A stretch of 64,000 nucleotides of DNA from Frankia sp. AiPa1 (GCF_023243075.1 NZ_JALKFZ020000002.1:1-64000); one strand, 5' to 3'. Positions 18,347-28,891 are shown, counted from the stretch's first letter. A program made the numbers and translations. Notes: generated from the sequence alone by a model not told the origin.

Positions 18347-18865
18347 TCAGTTCGAACGAGGATCCCGGCGGTTCTTCACCAGAATGAACCGTTCCACGAA
18401 CTCGCCCTGCTCACGGTCCGGCCCGGCCGCCCGCTGTATCGGCACCGCCACCCGCGGCAGCCCCCGCACCGCTCCCGGAGCCGATCCGACTCCCGGTCGC
18501 GCCGCCGAACTCCCGGGCTCTGCCGTGGCCGCTGTGCCTGGCGCGACAGGGGATGAGGCAACCGGGGCGACAGCGGCGCTGGCAGCGACGCCTGCCCTGG
18601 TAGCAGCCCCAGTGGACGACCCGGCCGGCAAGGCCGCCGTCCGCCGGTCGCCCTCGACCCGGCCGTCCTGTTCGGCCCGTCCAGCCCGTTCGACCCAGCC
18701 GTCCCGCCCGGTCCCCTCGGCCCCCACGACCCGCTCAATCGGACCTCGGCCGACGGGCGAAATTACCCTCGATGATCCGCCGGTGACGCCCGACGTACCC
18801 GCGTGGGTCAATACGTGCCGGACCGGGGATCGACCCAGTCGGCGAATGGCGCGTGTATCCGCCAT
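18347..18865 (-). CDS. Hypothetical Ala/Gly-rich protein
   Basis: 172 aa. The main support is the start: ATG 18865 follows a strong GGGAGGGG site four to five bases away, and the first 40 residues (MADTRAIRRLGRSPV...) and the last 20 (EFVERFILVKNRRDPRSN) have ordinary composition. The middle is low-complexity Ala/Gly/Arg. No domain, signal peptide or membrane segment is seen. It stands alone between the kinase and the LapA-like gene on the same strand. It could still be a chance frame in GC-rich DNA. Confidence 0.42.
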   Translation of the reverse strand: MADTRAIRRLGRSPVRHVLTHAGTSGVTGGSSRVISPVGRGPIERVVGAEGTGRDGWVERAGRAEQDGRVEGDRRTAALPAGSSTGAATRAGVAASAAVAPVASSPVAPGTAATAEPGSSAARPGVGSAPGAVRGLPRVAVPIQRAAGPDREQGEFVERFILVKNRRDPRSN

Positions 18866-19269
18866 GAAACCCCTCCCAGATCAGGATGCCTTTTCAGGTC
18901 AACGCGACCACACAAAGAGCGACGGCAACCCAACCGCGTTATCTTTCGCCACGACCCGGTCGGCGCCGCTCGACTCCCCTGCGCACCATCGGACCGCCAG
19001 GGCGAATGTCGCCCGGCCACGGCGCTCGTCCCGGTGAATCAGGGAGTCCGCGAACATTACGACTGGCTATACCGGCACCCCACACCACTTCACGCGTATG
19101 GCACCCCCACCCCGCACGGGCGACCGAACGCACACCGAAAGCGACATGGGCGCGGCGCAGGGCAGTCACGGAAAGTACACGCGATCACCACGACCCCCAG
19201 GTGGCGGCGCGGTATAGCGGCCCGCATGGCGTGGCGGTATAGCGGTCCGCGTGGCGTGGCGGGCGGAGA
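18866..19269. other. Intergenic region
   Basis: About 400 bases, somewhat richer in A+T than its surroundings near 18900-18960 (caaagagcg, gttatctttcgcc). It should hold the promoter of the minus-strand gene at 18865. A short repeat ggcgtggcgg / cgcggtatagcgg occurs at 19206-19265. No gene is seen. Confidence 0.45.
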
Positions 19270-19836
19270 TCAGTGGCGGGCGGAGCGGCGTAGCTGGCGG
19301 AGCTCGCGGCGCAGTCGGATCTGCGGGATCACCCCGACGAGCAGTCCGACGACCAGCCCGGCACCGGCGGAGGCGGCGAGCGCCCCGGCAACCGACATGC
19401 GCCGGGTATTGCCGAACAGCCAGATGCTGACCTGTGCGTCGTTCTTGACCACGAACACGACGACCAGAATCGCGATGACCGCCACCAGCACGGTGATCGC
19501 GTAGGTGGTGTAGCCGATCCCGCGACGCCCAGGCCGTCCACCGGACGGATCGACCGGGCCGCCGGGCCCGCCCCCGACCTGGCCCGGCACACCCGGCACA
19601 CCCGGGACACCCGGGACACCGGGCTGAGGTGCGGGGCCGGGCCCGGCCCCGCGAACGCCCGTGGGCGCCGTCGCCGGAGACGGGTACGCAGCGGACGGCG
19701 CACCCGCGCCGGGTGCGGGGACGCTACCAGGCGCCGATGCCTGGCCAGCGGGTGGAACCCCGGCGCCGGCAGCCGGTGCGGACTGCGCCGGACGCGTGTA
19801 GTTGATCCCCTTGCCCGGCTGCTCAGGTCCCGCCAT
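19270..19836 (-). CDS. LapA-domain (DUF1049) small membrane protein
   Basis: 188 aa. The N-terminal 105 residues are Pro/Gly/Ala-rich with a repeated PGVPGV unit and are probably cytoplasmic and disordered. The C-terminal part has two membrane helices, YTTYAITVLVAVIAILVVVFVV and AGALAASAGAGLVVGLLVGVI, separated by KNDAQVSIWLFGNTRRM. The motif N..V.I.LFG between two helices is the LapA/DUF1049 signature, followed by a basic RLRRELRQLRR helix. The family helps lipopolysaccharide assembly in proteobacteria; its role in actinobacteria is not known. It ends the block before rnpB, which is transcribed divergently. Confidence 0.82.
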   Translation of the reverse strand: MAGPEQPGKGINYTRPAQSAPAAGAGVPPAGQASAPGSVPAPGAGAPSAAYPSPATAPTGVRGAGPGPAPQPGVPGVPGVPGVPGQVGGGPGGPVDPSGGRPGRRGIGYTTYAITVLVAVIAILVVVFVVKNDAQVSIWLFGNTRRMSVAGALAASAGAGLVVGLLVGVIPQIRLRRELRQLRRSARH

Positions 19837-19957
19837 CGTCCCGCCCCATCGTGTGCGTCGCCCGTGTGCGTCGCCTGTCCGCTCGAGCCCCGAGCCGTCC
19901 AGGTCATCCCCTTGTGCCCTGCGAGTCTAGGCCGTGTGGTGCCCTATGCTGAAGAAC

Positions 19958-20380
<423 letters not shown>

Positions 20381-20513
20381 TTCACCGCCGCTGACCTGCG
20401 GCGGAGCATCTACTGGGCGGCGCTGGGCCATTCCTGGGCCGTTTCGCCGGAGAACACCTTGCCCAGGACCAGAGTCAACAGCCGTCCGGGTGGCCTCGTC
20501 CTGCTCCACTGTG

Positions 20514-23041
20514 GTTGTGATCCTCGTCGGGCATGGTCGCCCGGCGCTGCGCTTCCGAAGGATCTTGCTGCGTAGTTGGTCGTGCCGTTGTGATCCTCGC
20601 CGGGCGTGGTCGTCCGGCGCTGCTCGTCGATGGGTGGTGCCGCGAGGACCGTTTCGCCGTTGTGATCCTCGCCGGGCGTGGTCGTCCGGCGCTGCGTTGT
20701 CCGAGGACGTCGAGCGTGTTGGTGGCGGCGAGGTTGTGATCCTCGCCGGGCGTGGTCGTCCGGCGCTGCTGGCGCGTGACGCCGGCCTGGCCGGGCTCGG
20801 CGAGACGGTTGTGATCCTCGCCGGGCGTGGTCGTCCGGCGCTGCAGGCCACTGGATACCGCCAGCGTCGCGCCCCAGGCACCGTTGTGATCCTCGCCGGG
20901 CGTGGTCGTCCGGCGCTGCCCCTCCTGGCCCTCGTCGACGGCGAGATCAGCGGCGACGTTGTGATCCTCGCCGGGCGTGGTCGTCCGGCGCTGCAGGCAG
21001 CCGCCACCGACATTCCGCCACCAACCGCGAGGTTGTGATCCTCGCCGGGCGTGGTCGTCCGGCGCTGCCATCGACGTCTCGACCTCGTTGGCCTTCCTAC
21101 GGTCGTTGTGATCCTCGCCGGGCGTGGTCGTCCGGCGCTGCTGTGGGGTGGGGGGAGGCCCCCCGCCGGGCCGGCCGTTGTGATCCTCGCCGGGCGTGGT
21201 CGTCCGGCGCTGCCGCCACATCGCCGAAGCCCGCAATGATCTCGTCGTTGTGATCCTCGCCGGGCGTGGTCGTCCGGCGCTGCACTCCGATGGCGGCGTT
21301 GGTGGCGAACGCGGCCTGGTTGTGATCCTCGCCGGGCGTGGTCGTCCGGCGCTGCCGCCAGGAACTCGTCGCCGCCGACCCGCGCGACCAGGGTTGTGAT
21401 CCTCGCCGGGCGTGGTCGTCCGGCGCTGCCAGGGTCTCCCGCATCACGCCACCCCGGCCGGCTGGGTTGTGATCCTCGCCGGGCGTGGTCGTCCGGCGCT
21501 GCTGGGATCGAGTTGCACGTGTGGACCCGGCCGTAACAGCGTTGTGATCATCGCCGGGCGTGGTCGTCCGGCGCTGCTCCACCGTCTCGCCCTCCCGGTC
21601 GGCGATCTCGTCGTTGTGATCCTCGCCGGGCGTGGTCGTCCGGCGCTGCCAGCGCACCGCAGCGGTCGACGCTGCGCGGCGAACAAAGTTGTGATCCTCG
21701 CCGGGCGTGGTCGTCCGGCGCTGCTGGCCATTGAGTGCCCGGGTCACGTCAGTACCACCGGTTGTGATCCTCGCCGGGCGTGGTCGTCCGGCGCTGCCGC
21801 CAGCAACACCGAAAAGATCGACGTTCAGATCGGTTGTGATCCTCGCCGGGCGTGGTCGTCCGGCGCTGCCCGCAACGCCCGAATCCGCGCCGCGTGCTCG
21901 ACGCACAGTTGTGATCCTCGCCGGGCGTGGTCGTCCGGCGCTGCCCCCGGGGCCCACGTCGTCGTACAGCCCGAGACGGCGTTGTGATCCTCGCCGGGCG
22001 TGGTCGTCCGGCGCTGCGACCCCGAAACGGGTCTACTACGAGGACCATCGCAGGGTTGTGATCCTCGCCGGGCGTGGTCGTCCGGCGCTGCCGTCTATCG
22101 AGGTAGGCGCCGGACGCCACAAATAGTTGTGATCCTCGCCGGGCGTGGTCGTCCGGCGCTGCTCGAACAGGTTGATGATGGGGTCGACAACACTGGTGCC
22201 GTTGTGATCCTCGCCGGGCGTGGTCGTCCGGCGCTGCCGGCCATCCCCGCACCGCCCACACAACTCGCCCACGTCGTTGTGATCCTCGCCGGGCGTGGTC
22301 GTCCGGCGCTGCGCGGCGCCGTCCTGCTGCTGGCTGTCGGCGTAGTCGTTGTGATCCTCGCCGGGCGTGGTCGTCCGGCGCTGCCTCGTTGAGCCACCGG
22401 CCAGGCGGTCCAAGACTCCCGAAGTTGTGATCCTCGCCGGGCGTGGTCGTCCGGCGCTGCCCGGGCCGGCCGGCTCCGCGCCCGCAGCGGCGACCTGGTT
22501 GTGATCCTCGCCGGGCGTGGTCGTCCGGCGCTGCGCGCGGTCCTCGGCTACGCCCTCCGCTGGCAGATCGAGTTGTGATCCTCGCCGGGCGTGGTCGTCC
22601 GGCGCTGCCCCTCGCTGCCGGCCTGCAGATCACGACCAGCCAGTTGTGATCCTCGCCGGGCGTGGTCGTCCGGCGCTGCAGGCGATGTCCGCCGAGCTCG
22701 CCGCCGCCGCCGACGTTGTGATCCTCGCCGGGCGTGGTCGTCCGGCGCTGCCCTCCAGGACACGCACCAGATCCGGGAGCAGGGCGCTGTTGTGATCCTC
22801 GCCGGGCGTGGTCGTCCGGCGCTGCTGATCACACGGGACACCAGATCACCATCCGCATGCAGTTGTGATCCTCGCCGGGCGTGGTCGTCCGGCGCTGCTG
22901 ACGATGTACCCGAATGGGCAACGAAGCTCATGGAGTTGTGATCCTCGCCGGGCGTGGTCGTCCGGCGCTGCCGAGCCGGTCGGCGCGGCCTGCGAGGACA
23001 GGGTGTTGTGATCCTCGCCGGGCGTGGTCGTCCGGCGCTGC
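20514..23041 (-). CRISPR. Type I-C CRISPR array 1, 35 repeats and 34 spacers
   Basis: The 37-nt repeat, read on the plus strand, begins GTTGTGATCCTCGCC and ends GTCCGGCGCTGC. Repeats start every 71-75 bases (20514, 20587, 20659, 20733 and so on to 23005), so spacers are 34-38 nt. The functional reading is the minus strand: there the repeat ends in GATCACAAC, as type I-C repeats end in an AAC-type handle. The repeat at 20514 has three changes (positions 14, 20, 27), as expected at the old, leader-distal end; the one at 21541 has a single change. The leader is therefore at 23042-23169, next to cas3, and the newest spacer is 22972-23004. All long frames across the array are repeat artefacts. Confidence 0.98.
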
Positions 23042-23169
23042 CCTGCTTGAACAGGTTATTCGCTTCGATCCCGCTGTGGATGGCAGCGTTCTGGCACTAT
23101 ATCTGTCCGCTTTGTGCAGATTCTGGGTTCGGAAGGTGCCGGGGCTTAGCGGCGTGCTTGGGGTTCCGA
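23042..23169 (-). promoter_or_regulatory. Leader of CRISPR array 1
   Basis: This is a lower-GC stretch between the last intact repeat and cas3. On the minus strand it shares TCGGAACCCCAAGCAC, CCGAACCCAGAA and CGGAC with the leader of array 2. These blocks lie 112, 79 and 63 bases from the first repeat in both. They probably include the array promoter and the adaptation signals read by Cas1-Cas2. Confidence 0.82.
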
Positions 23170-23413
23170 AGCTGTGAGCTGGCAGCTCGGGGGCCCTGAC
23201 GACGGCACGGGCACCCGGTGGGAGCTCGAGATCCCTGACGGGTAGATCAAGCCGTCGTGTCGATCACCTCGAGTGGATGCGCCTGTGGTGACCGTCCGGT
23301 CTCAACGGGGCGGCGTTTTTGTCAGACCCGCCAGATTGGATGGCGCACGTGAGGTTGTGATCGCCGTCCGTGCCATGAGCTGCCGGATGATGTTCTGGAT
23401 CGGGGGTCTGGAG

Positions 23414-25657
23414 ATGTGGGCACACAGTGTCAACTCGACGGGAGTTCGCCATCACCTTGTCGATCATCTTGAGGGGACGGCGTCGCTGGCCGAGCGGTTC
23501 GCATCGGTGTTCGGGGCAGGGCCGGCGGGCCGGTTCCTCGGGCTGGCCCATGACACGGGCAAGGCGTCGTGTGCGTGGCAGCAGCGTCTGCTGCTGGCGG
23601 AGTCGACGGGTGGCCGGGTGGGCTTCGAACACAAGTCGCTGGGAGTTCTGCTGGCCCGACGCCGCGGAGCAGCCGCCCTGGGGCTCCCTTTGCACGGCCA
23701 TCACGGTGGGTTGACCAGCCCGGCCTTCGTCGACACCGAGGTGAACAACGCACCCGCGGAGCATGCGCGGGCACGGTTGGAGGCCGAAGCGGCACTGCGG
23801 CCGTTGCTGCCTGCTCTGTTCGAGGGTCCGCAGGTGCCGCTGCCGCCCGGCTTCTCCGTGAAGGTAGAGCTCGACATGCTGCTCCGCCTGCTGTATTCGG
23901 CGCTGGTGGATGCCGACGGGCTGGACACGGCCGCGCATCGCGCCGGCGGGCAGGCGCATGTCACGCCGCCCGCGGACATGGCGATGTTGTGGGACCGGTT
24001 CGTCCGGCGCCGCGAACGGATGCTGGCAGGTCGGGGCGCGTCCACAGTGGACAAGTGGCGGGAAGAAGTCTTCCATGCCTGCGTGGCGGCCGCCTCGGGG
24101 CCTGGGGGATTCTTCCGACTGCCAGCTCCGACCGGATCAGGGAAAACGATCGCGGCGGGCGCGTTCGGGCTTCGGCACGCGTTGGAGCACGGCAAGTCTC
24201 GGGTGATCGTGGCGGTGCCGTTCATCACGATCACCGAGCAGAACGCGGCGGTCTACCGGCAGCTGTTGGACCCGGACGGTCCGGGCGGCGGCGACCCGGT
24301 GGTGTTGGAACATCATTCCCAGGTTCGTCTGGGTGAGGACGGGCCGGGGCCGTGGTGGGCCCGGCTGGCAGCGGAGAACTGGGACGCGCCGTTCGTCGTG
24401 ACCACGACGGTGCAGCTGTTCGAATCGCTGTTTGGCCGGCGGCCAGCGGCGATGCGCAAGGTCCATCGGCTGGCAAACGCGGTGATCGTGCTGGACGAGG
24501 TGCAGGCGTTGCCCGCGCCGTTGCTGGTTCCGATCGTCCACGGGTTGCGGCAGCTGACCAACCGGTTCGGAACCACGGTTCTGCTGGCATCAGCGACACA
24601 GCCGGACCTGTGGTCACTGAACCCGCTGAAGAACACCCAACCAACAGAGATCATCAACGAGCCGCAGCGGCTATATGACGCTCTGCGACGTGTGCGCTAC
24701 GAATGGTGGACGGATCCGAAGCCCTCACTGGAGCAGGTCGCCGAGCGGGTGTCCGCTCCCAATCCCTCTGGACACGACCAAATTCTGACGATCATGAACA
24801 CGATCGGCAGCGCCCGTCGGATGTGGGAGCTCCTGAGAGAGCAGGTCGCGGCGGACATGTCCGTGTTCCACCTGTCGACGGCGATGTGCCCGGCGCATCG
24901 CCGAGACGTCCTCACCGAGGTGCGCGACCTGCTGGCGGATGGCAAACCGGTCCGGCTGGTCAGCACGCAGTTGATCGAGGCTGGCGTCGACGTCGATTTC
25001 CCCACCGTCTACCGGGCGATGGCCCCGGCGGACTCGCTTCAGCAGGCCGCCGGCCGGGCCAACCGCGAAGGCGTCCTGGGCCAGGCCGGTGGACGGGTCG
25101 TCGTGTTCGACCCAGATGAGGTCGGATCCCCACCCAGCTACACGCTGCCGGTGCGACTGACCCGGGAACGGATCGGCCCAGGTTCCGCGGACCCGGACGA
25201 CTTGAAGGCCCTGCGCGACTACTACCGCAGCTACTTCGGGCAGCCGCCGGTCAAGGGACCCGAAAGCCGGGGTTACGCGGTCCAGGCCGCACGGGGAAGC
25301 CTCGACTTCCACACGGTGACTGAGGGTCCACGACGCGTGGATGGCCGCGAGGGGAGGGACCGGTCCCGCGCCTTCCGGATGATCGAAGACGACACGGTGC
25401 CGATCGTGGTGCCCTACGAGCCTGCGCAGCAGGTCATCGACGACCTCGTCGCCGAGCTGCGTGCCAGTCCGCGGCCAGAACCCGAGTTGTTCCGCCAGCT
25501 GCAGCCGTACCTCGCCATGGTCAAACGGCGGACCCGAGAGCGAGCCGACGTCGCCGCGCTGTGCAGACCGCTGGTCGGTGACCTCGTCGAGTGGGTCGGC
25601 ACATACGACGGCGCCGGCCTCGTCCTCACCCCAACCGGTGAGGACTTCATCGCATGA
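23414..25657 (+). CDS. cas3: Type I-C CRISPR nuclease-helicase Cas3
   Basis: 747 aa from ATG 23414, with GGGGG seven bases upstream; longer frames run back into the leader side without a ribosome site. The N-terminal HD nuclease has VRHHLVDHLEGT and LAHDTGK (His46-Asp47), then LHGHHGG. The SF2 helicase has Walker A PTGSGKT near residue 240, DEVQALP near 360, LLASATQP near 393 and QQAAGRANREG near 543. It is recruited by Cascade to unwind and degrade target DNA. It is the first gene of the cas run, but 529 bases separate it from cas5c. Confidence 0.97.
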   Translation: MWAHSVNSTGVRHHLVDHLEGTASLAERFASVFGAGPAGRFLGLAHDTGKASCAWQQRLLLAESTGGRVGFEHKSLGVLLARRRGAAALGLPLHGHHGGLTSPAFVDTEVNNAPAEHARARLEAEAALRPLLPALFEGPQVPLPPGFSVKVELDMLLRLLYSALVDADGLDTAAHRAGGQAHVTPPADMAMLWDRFVRRRERMLAGRGASTVDKWREEVFHACVAAASGPGGFFRLPAPTGSGKTIAAGAFGLRHALEHGKSRVIVAVPFITITEQNAAVYRQLLDPDGPGGGDPVVLEHHSQVRLGEDGPGPWWARLAAENWDAPFVVTTTVQLFESLFGRRPAAMRKVHRLANAVIVLDEVQALPAPLLVPIVHGLRQLTNRFGTTVLLASATQPDLWSLNPLKNTQPTEIINEPQRLYDALRRVRYEWWTDPKPSLEQVAERVSAPNPSGHDQILTIMNTIGSARRMWELLREQVAADMSVFHLSTAMCPAHRRDVLTEVRDLLADGKPVRLVSTQLIEAGVDVDFPTVYRAMAPADSLQQAAGRANREGVLGQAGGRVVVFDPDEVGSPPSYTLPVRLTRERIGPGSADPDDLKALRDYYRSYFGQPPVKGPESRGYAVQAARGSLDFHTVTEGPRRVDGREGRDRSRAFRMIEDDTVPIVVPYEPAQQVIDDLVAELRASPRPEPELFRQLQPYLAMVKRRTRERADVAALCRPLVGDLVEWVGTYDGAGLVLTPTGEDFIA

Positions 25658-26186
25658 CGCCGTCCCAAGGCTACGGAGGTACATCGCGCCTGGTCACAGT
25701 ACCCAAAGCTCAGAAGACGTTCCTACTTCAGTTGTCTCATCCGGCACTATCTCGATGGGGTGCCTGGCAAGTTCACCCAGAGGTATGCCACACTGCCCAT
25801 GGCGGGTCTTTCTTGGGCGGCGCCCAGCGCCGACTGGCTACCGGTCAGGCGAGGCTCATAACAGTTGCCTCCTTCGGCACGGGCACGGGCACGGCGAGAG
25901 GCTCGGGCTCGTCAACACCGAGACTCTCGCTCACGCAGCCAAGGAGCATGTTCGTTCCTGGCCGGCCACCGATCGGGGATATCCGCGAGTAGCGCATATC
26001 GATAGACGATTGCAGGCAGGGTTGCAAGGGCAGTCCCAGCCTTCGGTTCGCGGGCCCATCAGGCGCGTTTCACGCTTGTCGGCCCGAGTTTTGAGTGCGC
26101 TCGCCAGACGGGCGCATCGATTCGATACCAGGTCATGGCATTCTGCTGCGCCTGTGTTTCTTCTCAGGTGAAGGGAGTTGGGGCGA
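25658..26186. other. Non-coding gap inside the cas run
   Basis: About 530 bases between cas3 and cas5c, with lower GC than the neighbouring genes. A 112-codon frame opens at 25654, overlapping the cas3 stop as ATGA, but it resembles no family and changes composition half way. The rest of the operon is tightly packed, so this gap may hold a second promoter for cas5c to cas2, or a decayed gene. Confidence 0.55.
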
Positions 26187-26852
26187 ATGGAGTCGTTCCT
26201 GTCGCGGTCGCCGTCAGGGGAGCCGCCGGTCTCGGTGCAGGTCTGGTCCGAGGGCGGGCTGTTCACGCGGCCGGAGCATGGGGTTGAGCGGGTGAGTTAT
26301 CCGGCACTGACGCCGACGGCAGCGATCGGAATCCTGGAGTCGATCTTCTGGAAGCCGGAGTTCAGCTGGGTGCCGGTGGCGATCGAGGTTCTGAAGCCGA
26401 TCAAGCAGTTTCTGCTGCGGCGCAACGAGACCCATGACCTTCCCTCGCTCGCGGAGGCAGCGACGGGCCGACGGCGAATCGACACGGTGGGCAGTCGGGA
26501 TCAGCGGAACGCAGTGTGCCTGAAGGATGTCGCCTACCGCATCCATGCGCATGTCGAGCTTCGTGCCCACGCGACGAAGACGGCCGCCGCCTACCGTGAC
26601 CAGTTCCGTCGACGGGTGGATCGGGGTGCCTGTTTCCAGCAGCCGAGCATGGGCACCCGCGAGTTCCCGGCGTACTTCGGGCCCCCGGACGACTCGCCTC
26701 GTCTTGAGCACACTGAGGATTTGGGTCTGATGCTACACCGCATTCATCACACCACTCCGCCGACCTTTGACTGGTTTCAGGCCCGCCTCGAGTCGGGCGT
26801 GATAGTGATCCCGCGCCGCGGGGTGCGTGGTGACGTTCCGGTGGTGGCGTGA
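26187..26852 (+). CDS. cas5c: Type I-C Cas5c (Cas5d) crRNA endoribonuclease
   Basis: 221 aa from ATG 26187; AAGGGAG is nine bases upstream. The N-terminal RRM-like segment VSVQVWSEGGLFTRPEHG and then VERVSYPALTPTAAIGILESIFWKPEF are the Cas5c signature, followed by VLKPIKQFLLRRNE. In type I-C this protein replaces Cas6: it cuts the repeat at the base of its stem, leaving an 11-nt 5' handle, and then caps the crRNA in Cascade. Its stop overlaps the cas8c start (TGATG). Confidence 0.96.
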   Translation: MESFLSRSPSGEPPVSVQVWSEGGLFTRPEHGVERVSYPALTPTAAIGILESIFWKPEFSWVPVAIEVLKPIKQFLLRRNETHDLPSLAEAATGRRRIDTVGSRDQRNAVCLKDVAYRIHAHVELRAHATKTAAAYRDQFRRRVDRGACFQQPSMGTREFPAYFGPPDDSPRLEHTEDLGLMLHRIHHTTPPTFDWFQARLESGVIVIPRRGVRGDVPVVA

Positions 26853-28780
26853 TGCTGTTGGCCAGGCTCGCTGCTTTCGAGCAACCGGTCGTCGTCGGTT
26901 TCGAGGATGCGGCGCTTCCGCCGTTCTTCCAGGTGCGGCCCATGAAGTGGGGACTGCGTGTCACATCGTCGGGTGAACTTGGCGCTTCCGATCTGATCGA
27001 TCTGTCCGATTCGACCGATCGTGCGCGAAAGAACGGCGAGGCCTTCGCCGTTCCGTACATCGCCCGGGCCGCTGGGATCTCGCCGCTTCTTGGTGCGGAC
27101 GACATCCAGTACGCGTTGGGCTGGGCGGACGACGCGGCGAAGCCGGACCGAGTCGCGAAATGCCATGCCGCGTCCATCGCGCTGGTTCAGGGCTGGGCAA
27201 GAGCCGCGCCCGACGATCCCGTCGCGCAGGCCTGCGCCCGCTTCTATCAAACCGGCGCGTACGCGGCGGTAGCTCGCCCGGCGACCTGGACGTCGAAGCA
27301 GGGGGTGATCCTGCTGGTCGGAGCCGATGCGCATCCAGTGACGGAGGAGCCGTCGCTACGGGCCTACTGGGGGCTGGAGGTCCAGCGCCGCAAGGCCGGC
27401 GGCGGCTCGACTGGCACCGACGGCGACGATAGTGGGAGTGGTGGCCAGCGACGCGGTCCCTGCCTGGTCTGCGGGCGTGTCGCGGTACTGGTCGACCGGT
27501 TCCCCCAGCAGATCCCGCGGCGGCTGGTGCCCGGCTGCACCCAGGCATCGGCAGCGCTCGTGTCGGCGAACAAGCGAATCCACACCTACGACTTTGGCGA
27601 GAATCTGACCACGGTCCCAATCTGCCTGGACTGTGCGCAGCGGTCGGTGGCCAACCTGCAGTACCTCCTCGACGACACCAACCATGCCTTCGTCGGCGGC
27701 GACAGCCGGATGACCTGGTGGACCATCGACTCGGAGTTCGACCTCACCAGCACGCTCGGTAACCCGCCGCCGGCTCTTGTCACCGAGCTGATCAACCGCA
27801 CGCGGACCGGGGCCGGCCCGGCGAAGCTCGACCAGCGCGAGCGGTTCTGCTCGGTGACGATCAGCGGGAACGTGTCCCGGGTGGTGGTCCGGGACTGGAT
27901 CGACATGCCCCTGCCAGCGCTGGAGGCCAACATCGGCCGGTGGTTCGAGGACCACCGGATGCTCGGCGTCGACACCTCCCGCGAGGGCTATCTACCACTC
28001 GTCCGCCTGGAGCTGGCCACCGGCCGATGGATCCCCACCCGCGCCAAGGGCACGGAGGCGGGCACAGGCCTGGCCGGGGAGTACGCCCGGTTCGGCGCCA
28101 AGAACGCCCAGCGGCCCGACGACGTGCAACGCCACCTGTTGCGAACAGCGATCAAAGGCTTCCCGCTGCCGCCCGCGCTGTTCGCGCATCTGCTGACCAG
28201 GATCCGCACCGACGGGCACATCGACGACCCTCGCGCCGCGCTTATCCGCCTGGCCCTGGTCCGCCGTGCCCGCCCGCGCACCCAGCCTGAAAGGACGTTC
28301 CCCGTGCCCGGCCCTGGACTCGACCCCGACAACCACGATCCCGCCTATCTCGCCGGCAGGGTCTTCGCCCAGCTCGAGACCATCCAGTACTACGCCGCCC
28401 GGGTCGGCCGGAAGAAGGAGGACCGGCTCAACGCCACCTTCGCCGACCGCTACCTCGCCGGCGCTATCGCCAACCCCGCAGCTTCGATCATCCAGGGGCA
28501 GAAGCTCGCGCAGCCGTGGCTGAAGAAGATCGGCCGCGGCCGACCCGACACCGCCATCGCGCTCGGCCGGCAGCTGTCCGACCTGTTCGCGATGTTCCAC
28601 GCCACCGGGGGTCTTCCCGGCCGCGCGACCCTGGACGAACAGGGCCGGTTCGTCCTGGGCTATCACCATCACAAGTCCGACTCGATGCGGCGCGGCCAAG
28701 CGGCAAACGCGGCGAAGCTCACGCCCCCGCCGGCCGGCCCCGCGACGCCCGGAGCCACCGCGCAGCCTCCCGCAGCCTGA
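26852..28780 (+). CDS. cas8c: Type I-C Cascade large subunit Cas8c (Csd1)
   Basis: 642 aa, of usual length for Csd1. It starts MLLARLAAFEQ at the ATG that shares one base with the cas5c stop; a GTG three bases earlier is also possible. PPFFQVRPMKWGL and the long helical C-terminal part (YLAGRVFAQLETIQYYA, FADRYLAGAIANPAA, HHKSDSMRRGQ) are typical. Two CXXC pairs (GPCLVCGR near residue 205 and PICLDCAQ near 255) may bind zinc. It recognises the PAM and anchors Cascade on target DNA; Cas11c may also be made from its 3' part by internal initiation. Confidence 0.94.
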   Translation: MLLARLAAFEQPVVVGFEDAALPPFFQVRPMKWGLRVTSSGELGASDLIDLSDSTDRARKNGEAFAVPYIARAAGISPLLGADDIQYALGWADDAAKPDRVAKCHAASIALVQGWARAAPDDPVAQACARFYQTGAYAAVARPATWTSKQGVILLVGADAHPVTEEPSLRAYWGLEVQRRKAGGGSTGTDGDDSGSGGQRRGPCLVCGRVAVLVDRFPQQIPRRLVPGCTQASAALVSANKRIHTYDFGENLTTVPICLDCAQRSVANLQYLLDDTNHAFVGGDSRMTWWTIDSEFDLTSTLGNPPPALVTELINRTRTGAGPAKLDQRERFCSVTISGNVSRVVVRDWIDMPLPALEANIGRWFEDHRMLGVDTSREGYLPLVRLELATGRWIPTRAKGTEAGTGLAGEYARFGAKNAQRPDDVQRHLLRTAIKGFPLPPALFAHLLTRIRTDGHIDDPRAALIRLALVRRARPRTQPERTFPVPGPGLDPDNHDPAYLAGRVFAQLETIQYYAARVGRKKEDRLNATFADRYLAGAIANPAASIIQGQKLAQPWLKKIGRGRPDTAIALGRQLSDLFAMFHATGGLPGRATLDEQGRFVLGYHHHKSDSMRRGQAANAAKLTPPPAGPATPGATAQPPAA

Positions 28781-28891
28781 GTGCCGCCTCTCCCGCCACT
28801 TCGCCGACCTTCCTAGATCGCGCTCGGAATAACAGCACCTGTGGACCAGCCGGCTAGACCGGCGCCGATTCTGCTTCAAGGAGCACAACCG

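Noticed and set aside
20475-22941. Long frames through array 1 reading RRTTTPGEDHN or ILAGRGRPAL repeats
   Set aside because: They are translations of the CRISPR repeat every 71-75 bases; no start site or domain supports a protein.
25654-25992. 112-codon frame overlapping the cas3 stop
   Set aside because: The ATGA overlap is attractive, but the sequence resembles no Cas or other family and its composition looks non-coding; kept only as part of the gap.
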